Source: JACRCT01 sp036504155 (GTDB lineage: Bacteria; Myxococcota; Myxococcia; Myxococcales; UBA5297). Taken from it: a stretch of 64,000 bases of DNA. The notes beneath the pieces are model-generated. The model saw only the letters and a list, made by a program, of their open reading frames with translations, had not been told where the DNA came from and did not search any database. The translations under genes and the position numbers were made by a program. Location: contig DASXVQ010000152.1 of NCBI GenBank assembly GCA_036504155.1, positions 1 through 64,000 on the forward strand, written 5' to 3'. Position 1 is the first letter of the stretch; each line of letters begins with the position of its first letter. Of this stretch, positions 53,707-61,013 are shown in pieces.

Positions 53707-54120
53707 TCAGAGCGTGGAGATTCGCTTCAGCAGCTTCCCCGACCACTCCGGGTCGTTCCTGCCGTGGGCGATGGCAAGGCCGGCTTCGAACACGCTCTTG
53801 GCACCCGCGGGATCTCCGAGGCGCTGGTGGGCCAGTCCGAGGAGCTCGTAGTCCTGCGGCTCCTGCCCGCCCTGCACGAGGACTGTGAGCATCTTCCACG
53901 CCGCCTGGAACGCCCCCACGGCCGTCGGGCTGAGGGGATCGGGAAGGCCCTGCGTGGTCACCATCAACTTGAGCGCCTGTCGTCGGCTCGCGACGGCGGC
54001 GGCGGCGAACTCGGGTGCATCGAAGAGCGCCTGGTAGCGGGCGAGGGACTCGTCGTGCTTCCCCTGCCGTGAAAGGTGGATCGCTTCCTTGACGCTCGAG
54101 ACGATGAATTCGTCGGCCAT
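53707..54120 (-). CDS. TPR-like protein, 137 aa
   Basis: From the ATG at 54118-54120: MADEFIVSSVKEAIHLSRQG. 137 residues, all helical, with TPR-like pairs (GKHDESLARYQALFD, YELLGLAHQRLGDPAGAKSVFEAG). No signal peptide. Small TPR proteins act as scaffolds; partner unknown. The ribosome site is weak. Confidence 0.7.
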   Translation of the reverse strand: MADEFIVSSVKEAIHLSRQGKHDESLARYQALFDAPEFAAAAVASRRQALKLMVTTQGLPDPLSPTAVGAFQAAWKMLTVLVQGGQEPQDYELLGLAHQRLGDPAGAKSVFEAGLAIAHGRNDPEWSGKLLKRISTL

Positions 54121-54384
54121 GGGAAGCAGTCTACGCGCCGCGACGTCCCGACATGCGTTTTGTGCCCCGATGGACCTCGCCTGCCGAACGCGGCCGAGCG
54201 CGTAGGAAGACCGAAGGGGTCCGCTGAGAGTCATGGGCAGCCAAGGCGTCTGGCGGGGCATCCCCGGTGCCCTGCGGCAAGGGCCCACCCCTGCAGCGCC
54301 CCGCGATCTGCCGAGAGCGTAGACCTCCCGGGTCCGCGGCCGTGACGGTCGAGGTCGGAGTGGAAGGTGGGACGGGGCGGAGCT

Positions 54385-54773
54385 CCGCCAAAGGGGGCCC
54401 GAGTTAAGGCACCGTAACTCAAGCGGATTCCGAAGCCGGCCCGCCCGCCAAAGGGCCCAAGTTAAGGTACCTAAACTCAGGGGGTCTCCGGAGCCGGCCC
54501 GCCCGCCAAGGGGCCCAAGTTAAGGTACCTTAACTCAGGGGGTCTCCGACGCCCGCCCGCCCGCCAAAGGGCCCGAGTTAAGGCACCTTAACTCAAGGGG
54601 ATTTCCGAAGCCGGCCCGCACGCCAAAGGGCCCAAGTTAAGGTACCTTAACTCAGGGGGTCTCCAGAGCCGGCCCGCCCGCCAAAGGGCCCAAGTTAAGG
54701 TACCTTAACTCAGGGGGTCTGCGAGGCCGGCCCGCCCGCCAAGGGCCCAAGTTAAGGTACCTAAACTTGGGCC
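54385..54773. repeat. Seven-copy, 58-bp-period palindromic tandem array
   Basis: Seven palindromes centred near 54410, 54468, 54526, 54584, 54643, 54701 and 54758 have the core AGTTAAGGTACCTTAACT. Copies 3, 5 and 6 are perfect; copies 1 and 4 carry AAGGCACC in the middle; copies 2 and 7 have one change in an arm. They are separated by a near-constant GC-rich spacer (GGGGGTCTCCG, GCCGGCCCGCCCGCC, AAAGGGCCC). The last copy extends to a 30-nt palindrome (54744-54773). The spacers are not unique, so this is not CRISPR. The TTAAGGTACCTTAA core is strikingly AT-rich in this genome. Possible multi-site operator or dispersed palindromic element. Confidence 0.9.
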
Positions 54774-55020
54774 GCGGGCCGCCGAATTCCCGGGTTGGCA
54801 TGCGGGGTTAGGCCGGGTGCGTGTTCTGAGTCACGTCGCGGCCCGCAACGATCACATGGGTTGCATGGGCTCCGGGGCGGCCGCCTTGCCATGCCGGGCG
54901 TCCCGACTGTTGCCGTGACGGCAACAGTCGCAAAAAGTCGCACCGGGAATGTCGGACACGTCTGCTACAAAGGCCTGCGTTCGAGCCGGATGATCCGGCT
55001 GGGGGAGGGGACAGCTCAAG
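54774..55020. other. Upstream region of the topoisomerase-RecQ gene with two dispersed repeats
   Basis: Holds the 24-bp element also found at 21514-21537 (here 54838-54861) and a perfect 27-nt palindrome (54904-54930, 13-1-13) with a weaker relative at 5212-5238. The promoter and ribosome site (GGGGGAGGGG, 55001-55010) of the following gene must lie here. Confidence 0.55.
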
Positions 55021-58000
55021 ATGACCATCGCCGTCGTCGCCGAAAAACCGTCCGTCGCCCGGAGCATCGCCGAGGTCCTCGGCGCGACCCGGCGCGAGGA
55101 AGGGCTTCTGCGCGGCAACGGCTACGTCGTCACCTGGGCCATCGGCCACCTCGTCGGCCTCGCCGAGCCGCACCAGATCGACCCCGCGTGGAAGGCCTGG
55201 CGCTACGACCGGCTGCCCATGCTCCCGCGCGAGTGGCCGCTGGAGATCTTCGAGCAGACCAAGGACCACTTCGCCGTCGTGAAGCGCGTGCTCAACTCCG
55301 CCGAGGTCGAGCGCGTGGTCTGCGCCACCGACGCCGGGCGCGAGGGAGAGCTCATCTTCCGCTACCTCTATCGGAAGGCCGGCTGCCGCAAGCCGGTGCA
55401 GCGCCTGTGGGTCTCCTCGCTGACGGCGGATGCCATCTCCGCCGGGTTCAAGGCGCTCCGCCCCGCCAAGGACTTCGACGCCCTGGCCGACGCCGCCGAG
55501 GGCCGCTCGCGCGCCGACTGGCTGGTGGGCATGAACTTCAGCCGCGCCTACACGCTGTGCCACGGGCCGGATCTGCTCTCGGTCGGCCGGGTCCAGACTC
55601 CGACCCTGGCGATGATCGTCGAGCGCGATCGCGCCATCCGCGACTTCGTGCCCGAGAAGTACTGCGAGGTCGAGGCCGCCTTCGGCGAGGGCCTGCAGCG
55701 CTACCGGGGCACCTGGGTCGACGCGGCGAAGCTCACGAAGCAGGGCGAGGAGGCCGCGCGACGGCTCCCGCCGGACCGGGTCCTCGCCGAGCAGATCCGG
55801 AAGCGCTGCGAGGCCCGCAACGGCAAGGTCCTCGAGAGCACCGGAACCGACAAGAGCCTGCCGCCGCCGCTCCTCTACGACCTGACCGAGCTGCAGCGCC
55901 ACGCCAACCGCCTCTACGGGATGACCGCGCAGGCCACGCTGGCCGCGGCGCAGTCGCTCTACGAGCAGCACAAGCTGCTGAGCTACCCGCGCACCGACAG
56001 CCGGCACCTGAGCGCCTCGGTCGGCTCGGGCCTCACGCCGATCGTCGCGGCGATCTCCGGTCCGTACTCCTCCGCCATCGCCGCCGGGACGGGGCAGCGG
56101 CCGCTGTCGAAGCGCTACGTCGACGACGCCAAGGTCACCGACCACCACGCCATCATCCCCACCGGAGCCTCGGCGGCCGAGAAGCAGCTCAACCGCGACG
56201 AGGAGCGCCTCTACGACCTCGTCTGCCGACGGCTGCTGATGGCCTGGCACGCGGACCACAAGACGCGCGTCACCAAGGTCGTCACCGCGGTCCCGGCCCA
56301 GCGCGAGCCCGGCGGCCCGGTCGATCTCTTCCTGTCGAGCGGCACCGTGGTCACGCAGGTCGGGTGGAAGGCGCTCGACGTCGACCTGCGAAAGCCGGCG
56401 AAGAAGGGCAGCCGCGAGGAAGCCGAGCCGAACCTCCCGGAAGGGCTCGCGCCGGGGCAGGTGCGGCCGGTCACGGCGGTCGAGATCCAGGACAAGCAGA
56501 CCTCGCCTCCCAAGCACCACACCGACGCCACGCTGCTGACGGCGATGGAATCGGCGGGCAAGGCCCTCGACAGCCGCGAGCTGGAAGAGGCGATGCGCGA
56601 GCGCGGCCTGGGCACCCCCGCCACCCGCGCGGCGATCCTCGAGACGCTGCTCACCCGGCAGTACGTCGAGCGCCAGGGCAAGTCGCTGACCGCGACCGCC
56701 CGGGGCGAGGCGCTCGTCGACGTGGTCCACGAGTCGGTGAAGAGCCCGCAGCTGACCGGCGAGTGGGAGTTCGCGCTCAAGAAGATCGAGCGGGGGCAGG
56801 GCTCGCTCGGGAAGCTGATGGAGGACATCGAGAAGTTCGTGGTGGAGGTCATCGGCGGGCTGCGGCAAACCACCCCCCGACCCCCTCCAGCGGAGCCGGA
56901 GGGGGCGACCCGCTCTGCTCGACCCCGTCCCGGCGGAGGTCACGGCACCGCCGCGCCTCTGCTCGAATCGCGCGGCGACGAGCAGAGCGATGGCGGTGCC
57001 AAGAGCTCCGATCGCATCGGCAATGGCAACCAACGGTCCCCCCCTCCAGCTCCGCTGGAGGGGGCAGGGGGGAGGGTTGCCAACGGCGACCTCGGCCAGA
57101 TCCTCCACGACCACTTCGGCCACAGGTCTTTCCGCGCCGGCCAGGAGGAGGTCTGCAAGGCGGTGACCGCCGGCGGCGACGCGCTCCTGGTGATGCCCAC
57201 CGGCGCGGGCAAGTCGCTCTGCTACCAGCTGCCGGGCATCGCCCGCGGCGGGACCACGCTGGTCATCAGCCCGCTCATCGCGCTGATGGAGGACCAGACC
57301 ACCAAGCTGCGCGATCTCGGCTTCCGTGCCGAGGCGATCCACTCCGGCCGCAGCCGCGAGCAGTCCCGCGCCGCCTGCCGCGCCTGGCTCGACGGCTCGC
57401 TCGACTTCTTGATGATCGCCCCCGAGCGCCTCTCGGTGCCCGGGTTCCCGGAGATGCTCGCCCGCCGCAAGCCGACGCTGATCGCGGTGGACGAGGCGCA
57501 CTGCATCTCGCACTGGGGGCATGACTTCCGGCCCGACTACCGGCTCCTGGGCGAGCGGCTGCCGCAGCTGCTCCCGGCGCCGGTCATCGCGCTCACCGCG
57601 ACCGCCACCGTGCGCGTGCAGGACGACATCCTCGCCCAGCTCGGCCTGGCCCAGGCCCAGCGCTTCATCCGCGGCTTCCGCAGAGACAACCTGGCGATCG
57701 AGATCGTCGAGCGCTCGCAGGGCGACCGCGTCGATGCCGCGCTGGAAGCGCTCAGGCCGTCCGAGCGGCGGCCCGCCATCGTCTACGTCCCCAGCCGGAA
57801 GAAGGCCGAGGACGCCGCCGCGGAGCTCTCGCGCTACTTCAAGGCGGCGCCGTACCACGCCGGCCTGGACGCCCAGACGCGCAGCCGGACCCAGGAGGCG
57901 TTCCAGCGCGGCGAGGTGGAGGTGATCGTCGCGACCATCGCGTTCGGGATGGGCATCGACAAGGCGGACATCCGCACCGTCATCCACCTGGGCCTGCCCG

Positions 58001-59085
58001 GCACCGTCGAGGGCTACTACCAGGAGATCGGCCGCGCCGGCCGCGACGGCAAGCCCGCCCGCGCGCTGCTCTTCTGGTCCTGGGGCGACCGGATGCTGCA
58101 CGAGCGGTTCCTCGAGCGGGACTATCCGGACGTCTCGGTGCTCGAGAAGCTGCTGGCGCAGGTGCCGGCCGAGGGCATCGACCGGACCCGGCTCCTGGTG
58201 GAATGCGGCGTCGACGCCGAGACCGCCGAGCAGGCGCTAGACAAGCTCTGGATCCAAGGCGGCGTGGCCATCGACGGCGACGACAGCGTGCGCAGGGGCA
58301 AGCAGGGCTGGCAGGCGGGCTATCGCACCATCAAGGCCTACCGCCACGCCCAGCTCGACGAGGTGGTGGGCTTCGCGCAGTCGACCGGCTGTCGCATGGC
58401 GCGCCTGGTGCGCCACTTCGGCGACACGAACGACGACGCGCCGTGCGGACTGTGCGACGGGTGCCGGCCCCAGGGCTGCGTCGGCCGGCGGTTCCGGCCC
58501 GCGACCGCGACGGAGCTGGAGCTGGCGGGGAAGGTGCTGGAAGAGCTGCAGCGAAAGGGCGGGTTGGCGACCGGGACCCTGCTGCGCAACCTGGCGCCGA
58601 CAGGCGCGATCGAGCGGCGCGACTTCGAGCGGCTCATCGACGCGCTGCAGCGAAGCGGCGAGGTGGCGCTGACCGACGACGTCTTCGAGAAGGACGGGCA
58701 GAAGATTCGCTTCCGGCGCGCGGCGCGGAAGGCGGGGTCGCGCGGACCGCTCGACGGGCGGCTCACCTTCGATGACGACGCGCCGTCCGAGGCGGGCCAC
58801 AAGGACCGGACGAAGCGGTCGCGGCGCCAGCGGCGAGAGCGCGCCACGCCGGCGGCGGCCGAGTTGCCGGTGGATCCGGTCGTCGAGCAGCGGCTGCGCG
58901 AGTGGCGAGGGAAGCTGGCGAAGGCCAAGAAGGTCCCGGCCTTCACCATCCTCCACGACAAGACGCTGAAGGCCATCGCGGGCGCCAAGCCGACGAGCCC
59001 CGCGGCGCTGCTGCGGATCAAGGGGATCGGGCCGAAGCTCGCCGAGAAGCACGGCGCGGAGATCCTGGGGATCGTCCGCGGATGA
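55021..59085 (+). CDS. Topoisomerase III-RecQ helicase fusion
   Basis: 1354 residues. Residues 1-612 are topoisomerase III (TopB): TOPRIM with EKPSVA (8-13) and CATDAGREGE (101-110), active-site Tyr322 in LLSYPRTDS, and the ALDSRELEEAMRERGLGTPATRA region. Residues 616-690 are a Pro/Gly/Ser linker whose DNA is a set of nested inverted repeats. Residues 691-1165 are RecQ: PTGAGKS (726-732), DEAH (824-827), QEIGRAGRDG, RQC zinc Cys1124, 1142, 1145, 1148. Residues 1290-1354 form an HRDC domain. RecQ and TopIII cooperate to unlink converging replication forks and dissolve double Holliday junctions; fusion fixes them 1:1. ATG at 55021 with GGGGAGGGG upstream. Confidence 0.95.
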   Translation: MTIAVVAEKPSVARSIAEVLGATRREEGLLRGNGYVVTWAIGHLVGLAEPHQIDPAWKAWRYDRLPMLPREWPLEIFEQTKDHFAVVKRVLNSAEVERVVCATDAGREGELIFRYLYRKAGCRKPVQRLWVSSLTADAISAGFKALRPAKDFDALADAAEGRSRADWLVGMNFSRAYTLCHGPDLLSVGRVQTPTLAMIVERDRAIRDFVPEKYCEVEAAFGEGLQRYRGTWVDAAKLTKQGEEAARRLPPDRVLAEQIRKRCEARNGKVLESTGTDKSLPPPLLYDLTELQRHANRLYGMTAQATLAAAQSLYEQHKLLSYPRTDSRHLSASVGSGLTPIVAAISGPYSSAIAAGTGQRPLSKRYVDDAKVTDHHAIIPTGASAAEKQLNRDEERLYDLVCRRLLMAWHADHKTRVTKVVTAVPAQREPGGPVDLFLSSGTVVTQVGWKALDVDLRKPAKKGSREEAEPNLPEGLAPGQVRPVTAVEIQDKQTSPPKHHTDATLLTAMESAGKALDSRELEEAMRERGLGTPATRAAILETLLTRQYVERQGKSLTATARGEALVDVVHESVKSPQLTGEWEFALKKIERGQGSLGKLMEDIEKFVVEVIGGLRQTTPRPPPAEPEGATRSARPRPGGGHGTAAPLLESRGDEQSDGGAKSSDRIGNGNQRSPPPAPLEGAGGRVANGDLGQILHDHFGHRSFRAGQEEVCKAVTAGGDALLVMPTGAGKSLCYQLPGIARGGTTLVISPLIALMEDQTTKLRDLGFRAEAIHSGRSREQSRAACRAWLDGSLDFLMIAPERLSVPGFPEMLARRKPTLIAVDEAHCISHWGHDFRPDYRLLGERLPQLLPAPVIALTATATVRVQDDILAQLGLAQAQRFIRGFRRDNLAIEIVERSQGDRVDAALEALRPSERRPAIVYVPSRKKAEDAAAELSRYFKAAPYHAGLDAQTRSRTQEAFQRGEVEVIVATIAFGMGIDKADIRTVIHLGLPGTVEGYYQEIGRAGRDGKPARALLFWSWGDRMLHERFLERDYPDVSVLEKLLAQVPAEGIDRTRLLVECGVDAETAEQALDKLWIQGGVAIDGDDSVRRGKQGWQAGYRTIKAYRHAQLDEVVGFAQSTGCRMARLVRHFGDTNDDAPCGLCDGCRPQGCVGRRFRPATATELELAGKVLEELQRKGGLATGTLLRNLAPTGAIERRDFERLIDALQRSGEVALTDDVFEKDGQKIRFRRAARKAGSRGPLDGRLTFDDDAPSEAGHKDRTKRSRRQRRERATPAAAELPVDPVVEQRLREWRGKLAKAKKVPAFTILHDKTLKAIAGAKPTSPAALLRIKGIGPKLAEKHGAEILGIVRG
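56881..57081. repeat. Nested inverted repeats forming the fusion linker
   Basis: Three inverted repeats lie in the in-frame linker: 56881-56905 (CCCCCTCC/GGAGGGGG), 56944-56965 with 56979-57000 (22-nt arms, 19 matching), and 57025-57081 (outer GGCAACC/GGTTGCC, inner CCCCCTCCAGC/GCTGGAGGGGG). Repeats of this kind are common intergenic elements, so an insertion made or lengthened the linker. Confidence 0.75.
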
Positions 59086-59262
59086 CGCAGAGGCGGGCTG
59101 TGCTGGCCCGCCGGGACCGCATCGTGGCCTGCAACGCACGTCTGGTGGGCTCGGCCGCGGGCGGCTCGACGCTGCCGCGCCCGGCTCCGGCTCCGAGCCC
59201 CGGGACGGAGCGGCCGCGGCGTCGTTAGGCGGAAGTTGGCGGTCCAAGCAACCCGCCGCAAG

Positions 59263-59277
59263 GGGGCTCAGCCCCCC
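59263..59277. terminator. Hairpin between convergent genes
   Basis: GGGGGC-TCA-GCCCCC, 6-bp stem with 3-nt loop, between the topoisomerase-RecQ gene and the convergent DUF2156 gene. Could end either transcript. Confidence 0.3.
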
Positions 59278-59297
59278 TCGGGGCCAGCGGAGGGGCC

Positions 59298-60769
59298 TCA
59301 ACCAAGGAAAGCCCGCTCCGGCGAGCCCGAGCGCCGCCGCAGCGCCGCCCGGAGCAGGGCGCTCACGGTGAGCGGCGCGGCCAGCGCGACTCCGGCCACG
59401 GCCCCCTGCGCGGCGGTTCGGATCATGAGGCGGTTGAAGGCGAGGAGCTGCAGGAGGGTGAGCGCGGCGTCGAGGCCGATGACCCCGGCCAGGGCACGGG
59501 CGAGCGCATCGCGCCACCGGCGAGCGAGCTGCCAGAGCGCGAGGGCCACTCCTGCGTCGAGCCCGATCCACATCCAGCGGATGGCGGGCGAGGGGAACCA
59601 CGGCGCCGGCGCCAAGGCCATCGCCGCCATCCAGGGGAAGAGCAGCGCGGCGAGGGTGCGCAGGAGCACCGCCGGCGCGCGCAGCAAGGACCTCGCCGCG
59701 AACCGCGCCAGGCTCCCGCCCGCGAAGGCCTTCAGGCTGTCGAGCACGGCGCGCCAGCCGCGGGTGGACTCGGGGAAGGCCAGGAAGATCGGCGTCCATT
59801 CGTGCGGTCGGAGCCTGGCCTTGAAGCGCCGCAGCCCTTCGAAGTCGAAGAGGCCGCCGTTCACCCGCCGGAAGAAGCGCAGCCATCCCGGGACCTGTCC
59901 CGCCAGAGGCGCCAGCCCCAGCGTGGCGTAGGTGCACCCTTCGGCCCCGAGCAGCCTCATCGCGTGATCGACGAGCAGCTCCGCGGTTCCGTTGGGCGCC
60001 TTCGGGTCGCGCAGCAGGTCCTCGAGGAGCCAGCCTCGGCGGGCGAAGACCGGGACCATGGAGAGCAGGGCGACCAGCTCGCCTTCGCGCTCAGCCACCA
60101 GCCACCGCCGCTGCGCGGGCGAGCTGAGAAGGTCCTGGCCGACGAGAAAGCCCATCGGCGCCAGCTGCTGGCGGCTGCGCCAGCGCCTCGAGAGCGCGAG
60201 GATCTGGCCGCCGAGCCGCTCGACCTCCGCCGCGGCGAGCGGCCGGGTCTGAACGCCCTTGGCTCTGGCTCGGCGCACCTGCTCCCGGACGCTGCGGCCG
60301 AGTGAGCGGCTCCACGCGGTCGGATCCCAGGATGGCTGCTCGCCGATCTGGAGCAGGCGGTGATGGGGCACGAGCAGGGCGAAGCGCGGCTCGACGCCGA
60401 AGAAGCAGACCCGGCGGTTCCGGCTCCTGGCCGAGCCGGCGAACGAAGCCACGGCGCTCGCGAGCCCGGGAGGGGAGGCGACCGGCGAACCGGCGAACCG
60501 GCAGCCACCCAGGCGGAGCCGGTGTCGACGTAGCCCACGATGGCCTGCTCGCCTTCCCAGAGGCGGAGCGGCGTCTCGAGGAGCTTGAAGGAGGTCGAGT
60601 TCCAGCCGAAGCGCCGGATCGTCTCGAGGTGACGCTCGCGCGCCTGGCCGGGATCGTCCCGCAACACGAAGAGACGATGGGCACGCCTGGAGGCCCGGCC
60701 CAGGCGCTGGCGGGGGCTCTCATCGGGCGGCTGGGCAGGCGGGCCTGGGATGCTCCGCGAGGCCACCAT
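59298..60769 (-). pseudogene. DUF2156 (MprF-like) membrane protein, frameshifted
   Basis: The N-terminal part lies in one frame (from ATG 60767-60769; RRFGWNSTSFKLLE, IVGYVDTGSAWVAAGSPV) and the rest in another (RRVCFFGVEPRFA ... to 59298). The break is at 60483-60498, two tandem copies of CGGCGAAC. Removing one copy restores GSAWVAAGSPVASPPGLASA and a continuous 488-residue protein. The DUF2156 domain is a double GNAT fold related to the lysyl-phosphatidylglycerol synthase C-terminus (VREQVRRARAKGV, LVAEREGELVALLSMVPV, GLAPLAG). About four C-terminal membrane helices follow. Original role may be lipid aminoacylation. An 8-bp slip made this copy inactive, unless it is a reversible switch or sequence error. 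Confidence 0.7.
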
Positions 60770-60777
60770 GAGGGGAG

Positions 60778-61002
60778 ATGAACGAGAACGGAGAGCTGGC
60801 GCGGGAAGAGGCCTGGGCCATGGTCGCGCTCCTGGTGGGGCTCGGCGTGGTGGGCGTGCTCGGCGGCTACCTGCTCGACAGCCGCCTGGGGACTCAGCCG
60901 TGGTTGTTGCTGAGCGGGGCCGTGCTCGGGCTCGGAGCGGGGCTGTTCCTGGCGCTGCGTTCGGCCATCGTCTTCTCGAAGCGCCAGCGTCACGGACCCT
61001 AG
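60778..61002 (+). CDS. AtpZ/AtpI-like ATPase accessory membrane protein
   Basis: 74 residues, starting MNENGELAREEAWAMVALLV. Two membrane helices; GVLGGYLLDSRLGTQPWLLL fits the family GYxLDxxLGTxPWxxLxGxxLGxxAGF. AtpI/AtpZ proteins assist F-type ATP synthase c-ring assembly or Mg/Ca transport. No atp operon is adjacent, and the gene is divergent from the DUF2156 pseudogene with 8 bp between starts. Confidence 0.75.
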   Translation: MNENGELAREEAWAMVALLVGLGVVGVLGGYLLDSRLGTQPWLLLSGAVLGLGAGLFLALRSAIVFSKRQRHGP

Positions 61003-61013
61003 GCGCCGCGAGG

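Noticed and set aside
54385..54773. CRISPR array
   Set aside because: The repeats are regularly spaced but the spacers are near-identical and no cas genes are present.
54808..58101. Long minus-strand frame over the topoisomerase-RecQ gene
   Set aside because: Shadow frame; the plus strand has all catalytic motifs.
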